From NCBI RefSeq assembly GCF_001750725.1, contig NZ_CP017279.1:1674001-1738000 (forward strand): a DNA stretch of 64,000 nt, given 5' to 3'. How positions within the stretch are numbered: the first letter of the stretch is position 1; each line of letters opens with the position of its first letter. This stretch comes from Enterobacter ludwigii (GTDB lineage: Bacteria > Pseudomonadota > Gammaproteobacteria > Enterobacterales > Enterobacteriaceae). The notes under the pieces were generated by a model. That model saw only the letters and a program-made list of their open reading frames with translations, did no database searches and was not told the DNA's origin. The position numbers were made by a program, and so were the translations under genes. Positions 17,612 to 26,627 of this stretch are shown here, piece by piece.

Positions 17612-19782
17612 CTGCGACGATGACCACCACTCAGGCCTTAATCGGGTGGATAAATGAGACGCGCCTGAACGCCCCAGTGCTGGATAACGAGGCCGATGCC
17701 CTTCTTGCGCGCATCAACGCGACGCAGGCACGGGAGCAGGCCATTGACCGCGCCCTGTCCCGCCCGGGCAGTATTGGACTTTACGGTCATTCTCAGAGTG
17801 CTAAAGCGCATCTGCTTTTATCGCTGTGCGGCAGTGGTAATGGCCGCCTGAACGTTACGCCAGGCCAGCGTACATTTGACTATTTTTCGCACATTAATCC
17901 GGGACATGCCCTGACCAACATGGCCGTGCGGTTCACTCGCGGAAATGCAGAGGTGGTGGATGAGGCGTTCCCGCTGCGCCTGAGCCTGGTGACAGAGGCA
18001 GAGCTGGTTCAGCTGTTTATCGCCCGCACCACGCTGCAGCCGGACATCCGCGCCGTGGATAAAGCGGTCATTGAGACGCGCCTGGAGAAGTGGCGTGGCC
18101 TGCGCCAGCCGCAGGGCGTTCCTGGTATTACGGCTCAGGACGTGGGTGCCATCGCCCGCTTCTGGCAAAGCTCAGTTCCTGCCGCGAAACAGCAAATTGA
18201 TGATGCCCTGTGGCATCAGTTTGCACAGCTGGTCCCTTCGCTCGATCTCAGCACGCGAGCCAGCGTCTGGTCGCTGCTGTGGGGTGAGCAACAGGAGTTG
18301 ACCCAGCAGTGGTTAAAGCTCGCTCATGTCCTGCATCAGACCAGCCATGCCGGAGCACTCGCCGCCCCGCTCAGCCTGCTGGTCGATAACTTCGGGCTTC
18401 CGGGCGAAGGGTTCCTGACTCACGGCACCTTTACCCTTCCGGAGGCCCAGGAGACGCTGCTTCATCCGCTGAACAACGGCGAGATGCTTAACGCCATCAG
18501 TATCCCTGTCGATACGCTCGCCTTCCTGACGCGTGAGCTGGTCTTGCCGGTCGAAAGCAGCGCCCTGGATAATGTCGATATTATTGATATTCCGGTCTTT
18601 TCAGATAACAGCGCCGATACACTGAATCAGGCTAAATGCCAGTGGTTGCTGGAGCATTATCGCCAGCAGCTGCAACCGGACGTGCTTGTTATCTGCAATG
18701 CGACAGCCCAGCACGAGCAAACGGCTAAAAAAGCCCGGGTGCTGATGAACTGGGTCAAAGAGACTCAGCCCGTTGAAGAATCCGCCCTGCCGGGGCTGGT
18801 GTGGGCGATTACGCCTCACGACGCACGTTTTACCACCCGTCAGAACCTTGATGAAACGGTCCAGCACCTGTTGGGCAAACCGGGTGTGCGCTGGGGGACA
18901 CTGCAGGCGCTGGACAGCCACAGCATGCAGCGCGTGATCGAGTGGTTGTCTCAGGCCACGTTACCCGCTCAGCGGCAGAAGCGTCTTAGCACGCTGAAAG
19001 CAATGCTGCGCCAGGAACTCTCGGCCCTGATGAAGGGGTATCTGGCACCGCTGGTTGAGGAACCCGGCGCCAGACGAACTCAGGCCGAAAACATGGTGCG
19101 CGTTCTGCAAAGCTCCGCCGCCCGCCACGGTGAACTGCTTGAAGGTCTTCTACCGCCGCTTAAAGCCTTTGAAACCCTGCTGGCCGTTCAGCAGCCCCGC
19201 GAGGAGCAGGTGAACGGACTGTTTACGGATACCATTGACCTGTTTGCCGAGCATGCCCAGGAGAACGCCAGTCCATTCCAGACCAAAGACAAAGCTCGCC
19301 TGGCGCATAAAGTCTGGATAAACCATCTGCGCCAGTGGAGCCGCAACGATGCCACTGCCGCGCGCCTTGGGCTGGAACCCGCTGTTTTGCAGCAAATTGC
19401 CGACGTTCTGGTGGTGGCCAGCTACCGACTGAACCTGCCACAGCAGTTGCAGAACATCGTTGAAACCGACAAGAGCAGCGCTGCTCAACTGCATGCCGTG
19501 ATGGGCAACTTCATTGGCTGGCTGGGCTACGATCGGACACCCGCAGAGGCACGCCCGGCGAGCCGCATCCGTAAAGGCCAGGCAATCTTTGTCACGCCGG
19601 TGGTCAACAGTACCGCGCCGCGCCTGACGCGTCTGGGAGAACAACCCGTACATGCGGCAACGGTGTATGTCTATGACTGGCTGGTCGCCCTCTATAGCCG
19701 GGCAATAGAGAACATCGATTTCCGCCACCCGCACGATGTACAGCCTGCCGCACGCCAGGCCTTACAAGCCCTGTTACGATAG
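17608..19782 (+). CDS. srfC: SrfC, degenerate P-loop/GTPase-like protein
   Basis: A 724-residue protein of the SrfC (putative virulence factor) family, starting in an ATGA overlap with srfB. Near residue 56, GLYGHSQSAKAHLL looks like a P-loop (G-x4-GK-S/T) in which the glycine before the lysine is A and the residue after the lysine is A. NVDIIDIPVFSD near residue 325 resembles a GTPase G3 region, and VLVICNATAQHE follows it at about residue 366. The remainder is helical. The layout recalls dynamin-like GTPases, but the altered P-loop makes nucleotide hydrolysis uncertain. No membrane segment is obvious. It is the last gene of srfABC and is followed by a hairpin. Confidence 0.88.
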   Translation: MTATMTTTQALIGWINETRLNAPVLDNEADALLARINATQAREQAIDRALSRPGSIGLYGHSQSAKAHLLLSLCGSGNGRLNVTPGQRTFDYFSHINPGHALTNMAVRFTRGNAEVVDEAFPLRLSLVTEAELVQLFIARTTLQPDIRAVDKAVIETRLEKWRGLRQPQGVPGITAQDVGAIARFWQSSVPAAKQQIDDALWHQFAQLVPSLDLSTRASVWSLLWGEQQELTQQWLKLAHVLHQTSHAGALAAPLSLLVDNFGLPGEGFLTHGTFTLPEAQETLLHPLNNGEMLNAISIPVDTLAFLTRELVLPVESSALDNVDIIDIPVFSDNSADTLNQAKCQWLLEHYRQQLQPDVLVICNATAQHEQTAKKARVLMNWVKETQPVEESALPGLVWAITPHDARFTTRQNLDETVQHLLGKPGVRWGTLQALDSHSMQRVIEWLSQATLPAQRQKRLSTLKAMLRQELSALMKGYLAPLVEEPGARRTQAENMVRVLQSSAARHGELLEGLLPPLKAFETLLAVQQPREEQVNGLFTDTIDLFAEHAQENASPFQTKDKARLAHKVWINHLRQWSRNDATAARLGLEPAVLQQIADVLVVASYRLNLPQQLQNIVETDKSSAAQLHAVMGNFIGWLGYDRTPAEARPASRIRKGQAIFVTPVVNSTAPRLTRLGEQPVHAATVYVYDWLVALYSRAIENIDFRHPHDVQPAARQALQALLR

Positions 19783-19790
19783 CGCTCCTG

Positions 19791-19808
19791 GCCCGCAGAG
19801 ATGCGGGC
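19791..19808. terminator. Hairpin between srfC and the hydrolase gene
   Basis: GCCCGCA (19791-19797) and TGCGGGC (19802-19808) pair around GAGA, between convergent genes. The following T tract is short (TATCCTTTC), so it is a plausible but not strong terminator for both strands. Confidence 0.6.
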
Positions 19809-19815
19809 TATCCTT

Positions 19816-20574
19816 TCAGGTCGTGGTCATACACTCTGCTAACGTCTGCGCCAGTGCCGACGGATTTTCCCATGACATGGAGTGTCCGGCCGCTGGGATG
19901 ATTTTCACCTCAACGCCCCGCTTTTGCAGAGAGTCCACATCATCATCAGGTAGAGACCACTCGCCGAAAATCAACGTCACCGGACAGCGCAGAGACAAAA
20001 ACTGAACCTCCCATTCCGGCTCTACCCCTTCCACCAGGCTGGACGCGCCACGCCACACGGCATACGGCGCATTGCTTTGCAGACTGCCCGCCCAGGGTGA
20101 GGTTTCTGCACTGAGCAGCGCATCATACCCCTGCGCCAGGAACTGTTGTTCCGTCTGTGCAGCAATAGAGCGGCTGAACATGCCACCTCCGGCGTGAAAA
20201 TTGGGTTCCGACACCATCAACCCTTTTACGCGTGGCGCCATCAGTCCTGCTGCCTCGATAGCAATGCTGCCACCCATACTATGACCATATAGCCAGAAGC
20301 TATTGAGTTTGAGATGGTCCAACAGTTCAGCCACCACTCGCGCCTGCTCGCTGGTGCGATAACGATACTGCACGGGTTTGTCGCTGTAACCGCTGCCCGG
20401 GAGATCGATAAGAATGGCTCTGCGCGCACCAAACCGGGCGTCAGAGACGATACGAGGATATTCATAAGAAGAGGCGCAGCCTAACCCGTGAATAAACACC
20501 ACAGGATCGCCAGAGCCGGGAAGATCGTGCCAGCGCACAACGCAGCCGGCCTGCTGCGAGTAAAAACTGTTCAT
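19816..20574 (-). CDS. Alpha/beta hydrolase
   Basis: A 252-residue alpha/beta-hydrolase-fold enzyme. The oxyanion loop is FIHGLGCASS (about residues 28-38), the nucleophile elbow GHSMGG carries the catalytic serine (about residue 98), an acidic residue lies near LIFGEWSLPDDD (about 205), and the catalytic histidine is in AAGHSMSWENP (about 232). No signal peptide. The substrate cannot be read from the sequence; ester or C-C bond hydrolysis are both possible. The ATG at 20574 has AAAGGAG at good spacing. It is convergent with srfC and not part of that operon. Confidence 0.88.
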   Translation of the reverse strand: MNSFYSQQAGCVVRWHDLPGSGDPVVFIHGLGCASSYEYPRIVSDARFGARRAILIDLPGSGYSDKPVQYRYRTSEQARVVAELLDHLKLNSFWLYGHSMGGSIAIEAAGLMAPRVKGLMVSEPNFHAGGGMFSRSIAAQTEQQFLAQGYDALLSAETSPWAGSLQSNAPYAVWRGASSLVEGVEPEWEVQFLSLRCPVTLIFGEWSLPDDDVDSLQKRGVEVKIIPAAGHSMSWENPSALAQTLAECMTTT

Positions 20575-20659
20575 AAGCACTCCTTTAACGATTTACTGTG
20601 TATTTATACAGTCTTCATGTCTGGAATGCTATGTTCATCTTTTAAAACGGGAGCGTGCT

Positions 20660-20833
20660 TCAGAAAAGCGAGATCAACAGCGCAACGGGAAAGCTCATTG
20701 GCCAGGTTGACCCCACCAGAAAAGCACTGAGCAGTCGGATACGTTTGCGGTCTTTAGAGAGGAACCAGGTAATTAATGCACAGACAGAAGCCATGATTGC
20801 GTAAAAAACCAACATCTTTTGATACAACGTCAT
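20660..20833 (-). CDS. ortT: Orphan membrane toxin OrtT (GhoT family)
   Basis: A 57-residue inner membrane protein with the same length and pattern as E. coli OrtT (YdcX): LYQKMLVFYAIMA, then ALITWFLSKDRKRIR, then STWPMSFPVALLISLF. It has two hydrophobic segments separated by a basic loop. E. coli OrtT is a GhoT-like toxin without an antitoxin that lowers membrane potential and ATP during amino-acid stress. The ATG at 20833 gives the E. coli N-terminus; a longer frame to 20869 lacks support. The ribosome binding site is weak (GGTAAACAG), which would keep expression low. It lies downstream of patD, as in E. coli, separated by a hairpin. Confidence 0.9.
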   Translation of the reverse strand: MTLYQKMLVFYAIMASVCALITWFLSKDRKRIRLLSAFLVGSTWPMSFPVALLISLF

Positions 20834-20954
20834 TCTGTTTACCAGAGCCGAAAAAATAACCGCACGCAATATGCGTCATATGTTGATACAGATCAAGTTT
20901 TTTCGTTACAGAATAACCATTTGAATACTATGGATAATGTACTGAAAGGAGAGA

Positions 20955-20982
20955 ATGCCCGGCGCTGAATGCGACCGGGCAT
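20955..20982 (-). terminator. Hairpin after patD
   Basis: ATGCCCGG (20955-20962) and CCGGGCAT (20975-20982) form an eight-base stem just after the patD stop on the minus strand, followed by a pyrimidine-rich tract (TCTCTCCTTT). Confidence 0.6.
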
Positions 20983-20988
20983 GGGGGC

Positions 20989-22413
20989 TTAGTGCTTTAT
21001 CATCACGTGGCGAACAACGGTATAATCTTCAAGGCCGTACACCGACATATCTTTGCCGTAGCCGGATAACTTCATCCCGCCGTGCGGCATTTCGCTCACC
21101 AGCATAAAATGGGTATTAACCCAGGTGCAGCCGTACTGCAGACGCGCGCTCATCCGATGGGCACGCCCTACATCGCGGGTCCAGACCGATGATGCCAGGC
21201 CGTACTGCGAATCGTTCGCCCATGCCAGCACCTGCGCTTCGTCATCAAACTCGGTGACACTTACAACCGGGCCAAACACTTCTCGCTGAACGATAGCATC
21301 GTCCTGTTTTGCCCCTGCCAGAAGGGTTGGCTGGAAATAGTAGCCTGCCCCCTCTTTTTTGCTGCCGCCGGTCACCACGCGAATATGGCTCAGGGCTTTA
21401 GCCTCATCAACTGCCTTACAGACGCGTGAAAGATGGGCTTCGGAACTGAGCGGTCCCAGTTCGGTGGTTTCCTCCTCCGGCGCGCCCATCTTCAGGCTCG
21501 CCACCGCGGCACCCAGTTTTTCCACCAGCGCGGCATAAACGCCCTTCTGCGCATAAATACGACAGGCTGCCGTACAATCCTGCCCGGCATTGTAGAAGCC
21601 GAAAGTACGTACCCCTTCAACAACCGCATCAAGATCGGCGTCGTCGAAAACGATAACCGGGGCTTTGCCGCCCAGCTCCATATGGGTGCGTTTAATCGAG
21701 GACGCCGTGTGTCCAATAATATGTTCGCCGGTGGCAATAGAACCGGTGAGCGACACCATACGCACCTTTTCGTGGCCGGTCAGCGGATCACCGACCGTTT
21801 TTCCGCGGCCAAACAGAACGTTCAGAACGCCTGCCGGGAAGATGTCTTTCGCCAGTTCCGCCAGCTTGAGGGCCGTCAGTGGGGTAATCTCCGAAGGTTT
21901 GATCACCACACAGTTACCCGCGGCCAGCGCGGGTGCCAGCTTCCATGCCGCCATCATCAGCGGATAGTTCCATGGCGCAATGGAGGCGACCACGCCCACC
22001 GGATCGCGGCGTATCATCGATGTGTGACCGTCAAGATATTCGCCGGCGGCCAGCCCGTTCAGGCAGCGGGCGGCGCCGGCAAAGAAGCGGAAAACGTCGA
22101 CCACAGCCGGAATTTCATCTCCCAACGCACAGTGCAGCGGCTTACCGCAATTGAGCGATTCGAGACGGGCAAATTCTTCGCCGTGGGCTTCAATCACGTC
22201 AGCCAGCTTCAGCAGACACTCGGCACGCGTTTTAGGCGTGGTTTGTCCCCATTCAATGAATGCGCGATCGGCGGCCTGGACCGCCGCGTCGACCTGCACT
22301 GCTGACGCTTCAGCAATCTCCAGAAGTACCTCTCCGGTGGCAGGGTTATAGACCGGCTGTTTTTCCCCGTCTCCGGCGACCAGTTCACCATTTATCAGCA
22401 GTTGTGTTTGCAT
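20989..22413 (-). CDS. patD: Gamma-aminobutyraldehyde dehydrogenase PatD
   Basis: An NAD-dependent aldehyde dehydrogenase of 474 residues, equal to E. coli PatD (YdcW). It oxidises 4-aminobutanal from putrescine to GABA. The ALDH landmarks are present: [21 protein letters not shown] (about residue 145-165), the general-base Glu in MELGGKAP (about 246), and the nucleophile Cys in NAGQDCTA (about 280). It follows ydcV by 24 bases in the same direction with AGGACA upstream, so it is the last gene of the ydcSTUV-patD unit: uptake of a polyamine-like compound followed by aldehyde oxidation. Confidence 0.96.
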   Translation of the reverse strand: MQTQLLINGELVAGDGEKQPVYNPATGEVLLEIAEASAVQVDAAVQAADRAFIEWGQTTPKTRAECLLKLADVIEAHGEEFARLESLNCGKPLHCALGDEIPAVVDVFRFFAGAARCLNGLAAGEYLDGHTSMIRRDPVGVVASIAPWNYPLMMAAWKLAPALAAGNCVVIKPSEITPLTALKLAELAKDIFPAGVLNVLFGRGKTVGDPLTGHEKVRMVSLTGSIATGEHIIGHTASSIKRTHMELGGKAPVIVFDDADLDAVVEGVRTFGFYNAGQDCTAACRIYAQKGVYAALVEKLGAAVASLKMGAPEEETTELGPLSSEAHLSRVCKAVDEAKALSHIRVVTGGSKKEGAGYYFQPTLLAGAKQDDAIVQREVFGPVVSVTEFDDEAQVLAWANDSQYGLASSVWTRDVGRAHRMSARLQYGCTWVNTHFMLVSEMPHGGMKLSGYGKDMSVYGLEDYTVVRHVMIKH

Positions 22414-22437
22414 AGCATTGTCCTGTTGAAATCAATG

Positions 22438-23244
22438 TTATTTCCCGCTTCCGGCACTGTTTTCGCCGTCGCGGGTTAGCCACCAGGCTCCCAGAATGGG
22501 TAGGGTTGTGACCAGCATCACCAGCAGTGCGACGACGTTGGTGACCGGCACGTCGCGCGGACGCCCGAGCTGATTAAGCAACCACAGCGGTAACGTGCGC
22601 TCGTGTCCCGCGGTAAATGTTGTGACGATGATTTCGTCAAACGAGAGTGCAAACGCCAGCATCCCCCCGGCCAGCAACGCCGAACCGAGATTTGGCAGGA
22701 CCACGTAACGGAAGGTTTGCCAGCCGTCGGCCCCCAGATCCATTGACGCCTCGACCAGACTCCAGGAGGTGCGTCTGAAACGGGCAATCACGTTGTTAAA
22801 CACCACCACCACGCAGAACGTGGCGTGACCGACCACGATGGTGAAAAAACCCGGCTCAAGGTCAATGGTTTTAAACGCCGTCAACAGCGCCAGACCGGTG
22901 ATAATCCCCGGTAACGCAATCGGCAACAGCAGCAACAGCGAGATCGCATTTTTGCCAAAAAACGCGCTTCGCCACAGCGCCGCTGCAGCAAGCGTGCCAA
23001 GCACCAGCGCGATAGCCGTCGACAGCGCAGCGATTTGAAGTGACAACGTCACTGATTCAGTGATGTCGCCACGCCCCGCTGCCACGGTGAACCACTTCAA
23101 GGTCAACCCCTGCGGCGGAAAACTGAACGCGGCGTCTTCGGTGTTAAAGGCGTAGGTCGCAATAATCAGCAGCGGGAAATGAAGGAAGATAACGCCTCCC
23201 CAGGCTGCCACTTTCAGGAACAACGGTGCGCGTTCAGAGTGCAT
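22438..23244 (-). CDS. ydcV: YdcV, ABC transporter permease (polyamine type)
   Basis: An inner membrane permease of 268 residues with six hydrophobic segments and the EAA loop near the C-terminus ([22 protein letters not shown]). It is a PotC-type subunit of the spermidine/putrescine transporter family and matches E. coli YdcV (264 residues) with a slightly longer tail. Its start overlaps the ydcU stop by 11 bases. Confidence 0.94.
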   Translation of the reverse strand: MHSERAPLFLKVAAWGGVIFLHFPLLIIATYAFNTEDAAFSFPPQGLTLKWFTVAAGRGDITESVTLSLQIAALSTAIALVLGTLAAAALWRSAFFGKNAISLLLLLPIALPGIITGLALLTAFKTIDLEPGFFTIVVGHATFCVVVVFNNVIARFRRTSWSLVEASMDLGADGWQTFRYVVLPNLGSALLAGGMLAFALSFDEIIVTTFTAGHERTLPLWLLNQLGRPRDVPVTNVVALLVMLVTTLPILGAWWLTRDGENSAGSGK

Positions 23245-24178
23245 CGAATGCTCCCAGACGTTTCACGAACGCCAGATAAAGAGAGATGAGGACAATTGGC
23301 ACAAGGGTGAAGGCCGCGGCCATGGGCATATTGCCGATAGCGCCCTGCTGGGAATAGACCATATTGCCAATAAAGTACCCCGGCGGCCCCACCAGCTGTG
23401 GAACAATGAAATCGCCCAGCGTCAGGGAAAAAGTGAAGATTGACCCTGCGGCAATGCCCGGGATTGCCAGCGGCAAAACGACGTAACGAAAAGTCTGGTG
23501 TGGTCGCGCGCCGAGATCGGCTGAAGCCTGCAGTAACGACGCGGGCAGCCGCTCCAGCGCCGCCTGTACCGGCAGGATCATAAACGGCAGCCAGATATAG
23601 ACGAACACCAGAAAACGCCCCAGCCCGGAGGTGGAAAGCGTGTTTCCGCCAATGGCCGGTAGCGTAAGGATCGCGGTCAGGATCGGCTCCAGCCCCAGGT
23701 GGCTCAGAAACCACTGCGCCACCCCGTCTTTCGCCAGCAGCAGCGTCCAGGCATAGGCTTTAACAATATAGCTGGCCCACATTGGCAGCATCACGGCGAT
23801 ATAGAAGAACGCCTTCCACTTGCCGCGGGTGTAACGTGCCATGTACCACGCCATCGGAAACGCGAGGATAGCGCTGGCGATGGTCACCGCAATGGCCATC
23901 ATCAGCGTACGCAGAATGATGTCATAGTTTGCCGGATTAAAAAGCGCCAGGATATTAGCAAACGTCAGGTCCGGCGTGACCGCCATGGTGAAATCGTCAA
24001 AGGTATAAAACCCTTGCCATAAAAGCGTGAGAAGCGATCCCAGATAAACGATGCCAAACCACATTAGCGGCGCGAGCAGCAGCAGGAACAGCCCAAGCGA
24101 TGGCTTACGCCAGAACAGTGCGGTAAGGCGGCTCATGCGGCTACGGTGGGCGGGAGGCTGCGCGACATGCGTGTTCAT
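23234..24178 (-). CDS. ydcU: YdcU, ABC transporter permease (polyamine type)
   Basis: An inner membrane permease of 314 residues with six hydrophobic segments and an EAA-type loop ([22 protein letters not shown]). It is the PotB-type partner of YdcV. The ATG at 24178 comes one base after the ydcT stop and is preceded by AGGAGAGGTGAC. An in-frame start at 24214 would overlap ydcT and is not needed. Confidence 0.94.
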   Translation of the reverse strand: MNTHVAQPPAHRSRMSRLTALFWRKPSLGLFLLLLAPLMWFGIVYLGSLLTLLWQGFYTFDDFTMAVTPDLTFANILALFNPANYDIILRTLMMAIAVTIASAILAFPMAWYMARYTRGKWKAFFYIAVMLPMWASYIVKAYAWTLLLAKDGVAQWFLSHLGLEPILTAILTLPAIGGNTLSTSGLGRFLVFVYIWLPFMILPVQAALERLPASLLQASADLGARPHQTFRYVVLPLAIPGIAAGSIFTFSLTLGDFIVPQLVGPPGYFIGNMVYSQQGAIGNMPMAAAFTLVPIVLISLYLAFVKRLGAFDAL

Positions 24179-24179
24179 G

Positions 24180-25193
24180 TCACCTCTCCTCTTGCAGGCG
24201 AACCATGGCATCACGTGACCACGACGCCATCACCGCCTGTCCCGGCGTCACGCCGCTCAGCGTTGCGGCATCGCTAAAATTGGCCTGGCTGACCAGCAGT
24301 TTTGCACCATCAGCGAGTTTTAGCTCAAGACGCGTTGCCGCCCCCTGATACTGTACTGCCTGCACCACGCCCTCAACCTGAACCTCACCGCTCTCATTGA
24401 GGCGAATATGTTCCGGCCGTAAAGAATAGATGCCTTCCATCCCGCACACGTTGTGTGCCATACCGGCGTCAAACACGTTCGAGGTCCCGACAAAGCTCGC
24501 CACGAAGGGCGTTCCTGGACGCATATAGAGATCGCGCGGGGTGTCGACTTGCTCAATGCGGCCATTATTGAAAACCGCGACCCGGTCAGACATCGACAGG
24601 GCTTCCCCCTGATCGTGAGTGACGAAAATAAAGGTGATGCCGAGCTCCTGCTGCAGCTTTTTCAGCTCGAACTGCATCTGCTCACGCAGTTTAAGATCGA
24701 GCGCGCCGAGCGGTTCATCCAGCAGCAATACCCGGGGTTCATTGACCAGCGCCCGCGCGATGGCGACACGTTGACGTTGCCCGCCGGAAAGCTGCGAAGG
24801 CTTACGCGTGACAGCAAAGCTTAGTCCCACTTTTTCCAGCGCTTGACGCGCCTGCGCATGCCGCGTTTTCTTGTCGATACCTTTGACCATGAGCCCGTAC
24901 GCGACGTTGTCGAGGATCGACATATGCGGGAACAACGCATAATCCTGGAACACGGTATTCACATCGCGTTCCCAGGGGGGAAGTGCGCTCGCCTCTTTAC
25001 CGAAGATTTTGATTGCGCCGCCTGACAGCTGCTCAAAACCGGCGATCAGACGCAGGCAGGTAGTTTTGCCGGAGCCCGAAGGCCCCAGCATGGAGAAAAA
25101 CTCTCCGTCATGAATAGCAATGGTGACCCCATCCACCGCCCGCACGTCACCGTACAGACGGGAAACGTCATTAAACTCTACTGCGTACGTCAT
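24180..25193 (-). CDS. ydcT: YdcT, ABC transporter ATPase (polyamine type)
   Basis: A cytoplasmic ATPase of 337 residues: Walker A GPSGSGKTT (about residues 37-45), Q-loop VFQDYALFPHM, signature LSGGQRQRVAIARAL, Walker B VLLLDEP, H-loop FVTHDQ, and a C-terminal TOBE-type regulatory domain. It powers YdcU/YdcV. It sits 15 bases after ydcS with AGGAG upstream. Confidence 0.95.
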   Translation of the reverse strand: MTYAVEFNDVSRLYGDVRAVDGVTIAIHDGEFFSMLGPSGSGKTTCLRLIAGFEQLSGGAIKIFGKEASALPPWERDVNTVFQDYALFPHMSILDNVAYGLMVKGIDKKTRHAQARQALEKVGLSFAVTRKPSQLSGGQRQRVAIARALVNEPRVLLLDEPLGALDLKLREQMQFELKKLQQELGITFIFVTHDQGEALSMSDRVAVFNNGRIEQVDTPRDLYMRPGTPFVASFVGTSNVFDAGMAHNVCGMEGIYSLRPEHIRLNESGEVQVEGVVQAVQYQGAATRLELKLADGAKLLVSQANFSDAATLSGVTPGQAVMASWSRDAMVRLQEER

Positions 25194-25208
25194 GTTCTGC
25201 TCCTGCGA

Positions 25209-26354
25209 TTAACGGCCGCCCATGATGGCGATGTAATCCTGTGTCCAGCGGCTGTAAGGAACGAATTTGCCGCCTTCTGCAATCGGGGTTTTCCAGAACA
25301 TGATTTTGTCGAAATAGTTGTAGCCGTTCGTTTCGCAGCCTTTATCGCCGAGCAATGTGCTGGCTTTACACCCTTCCGGTACCACGGGCAGCGAGCCAAA
25401 CCAGGCCGCCAGATCGCCCTGCACTTTAGGCGTAAGCGACCAGTTCATCCATTTGTAGGCGCACATCGGGTGCTTGGCCTGCGCGTGCAGCATGGTGGTG
25501 TCCGCCCAGCCGGTTACCCCTTCTTTCGGGAAAACAGTGGCGACAGGCTGGTTCTCCGCTTTCAGGGCATTGGCCTGATAGGGCCAGGCGCTGGAGGCCA
25601 CTACGCCTTCATTTTTAAAGTCGCTCATCTGAACGGTGGTGTCATGCCAGTAGCGGTGGATCAGCGCATGCTGGTCACGCAATACCTTCAGTACGGCGGC
25701 ATACTGTTTTTCTGTTAGCTGGTACGGGTCGGTGATACCCAGCTGCGGCTGCGTGGCTTTGACAAACAGCGCCGCATCGGCGATGTAAATCGGGCCATCA
25801 TAGGCCTGCACGCGACCCTGATTGGTTTTACCGTCAGGTAAATTCTGTTTCGTAAAGACGACGCTCCAGCTGTCCGGCGGCGTCGGGAACGTTTTGCTGT
25901 TGTACATCAGCAGGTTTGGCCCCCACTGATACGGCGTACCGTAGACGTTTCCGCCGACGTTAAACCATTCACCTTTGACGATCCGCGGGTCGAGGGTTTT
26001 CCAGTTTGGGATAAGGTCGGGGTTAATCGGCTGAACGCGTTTCCCCATGATCAGGCGCAGTGAGGCATCGCCCGAGGCAGTGACCAGATCGTATCCTCCT
26101 TTCGCCATCAGGCTGACCATTTCATCCGAGGTGGCCGCGGTTTTTACGTTCACCGCGCAGCCGGTCTCTTTTTCGAACTGGGTGACCCAGTCATAATTTT
26201 TATCGGTTTGTCCCCGTTCGATGTACCCGGGCCAGGCAATAATATCCAGTCGTCCTTCCCCGTCGCCGATAGCCTTCGGTGGCTCTGCGGCGTGCGCTGT
26301 CATGAGGGTCATGCCGAGCGCGCACAGGCTGCTGCGGGCAAATTTTTTGCTCAT
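25209..26354 (-). CDS. ydcS: YdcS, periplasmic polyamine-type binding protein
   Basis: A solute-binding protein of 381 residues with a signal peptide (LCALGMTLMTAHA) and the spermidine/putrescine-binding fold (IIAWPGYIERGQ, GYDLVTASGDASLRLI, VYGTPYQWGPNLLMYN). E. coli YdcS is the binding protein of YdcTUV and has also been reported to have polyhydroxybutyrate synthase activity. It is the first gene of ydcSTUV-patD; the ATG at 26354 has AGGAG upstream. Putrescine or a related amine as ligand is inferred from family and from patD. Confidence 0.95.
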   Translation of the reverse strand: MSKKFARSSLCALGMTLMTAHAAEPPKAIGDGEGRLDIIAWPGYIERGQTDKNYDWVTQFEKETGCAVNVKTAATSDEMVSLMAKGGYDLVTASGDASLRLIMGKRVQPINPDLIPNWKTLDPRIVKGEWFNVGGNVYGTPYQWGPNLLMYNSKTFPTPPDSWSVVFTKQNLPDGKTNQGRVQAYDGPIYIADAALFVKATQPQLGITDPYQLTEKQYAAVLKVLRDQHALIHRYWHDTTVQMSDFKNEGVVASSAWPYQANALKAENQPVATVFPKEGVTGWADTTMLHAQAKHPMCAYKWMNWSLTPKVQGDLAAWFGSLPVVPEGCKASTLLGDKGCETNGYNYFDKIMFWKTPIAEGGKFVPYSRWTQDYIAIMGGR

Positions 26355-26383
26355 AAGAATTACTCCTGTCGCAATGAAATTTA

Positions 26384-26398
26384 GCGGCAGCCGTGCCG
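26384..26398 (-). promoter_or_regulatory. Possible sigma-54 promoter of ydcSTUV-patD
   Basis: On the minus strand, GGCACG then GCTGCC then GCTA. The invariant GG (26397-26396) and GC (26385-26384) are exactly 12 bases apart, as in TGGCAC-N5-TTGC, but the -12 half (CCGC) is imperfect. It would give a transcript start about 18 bases before the ydcS ATG. Nitrogen-regulated expression of this operon in E. coli makes it plausible. The rest of 26399-26627 shows no gene. Confidence 0.4.
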
Positions 26399-26627
26399 TA
26401 AAAATATCTCCCTTATTAAACGTAGACCGCGCAAATGCGCCGTACCGTGCGGCTTAAAGAAATTTCATCAAGGTGTGACCGAGGGCGCATTCCCCGTTAA
26501 CTGGATTATAGACAAGGAGTTAGCGTTGAGAGGCGGTATGCAGATTTCCTATGATGCGGTACTGCGGAATATTCGCCGTGCCGCCATCAGGATAAGGAAT
26601 GATTATTTTAGAAAGGTGCGGAGATTA

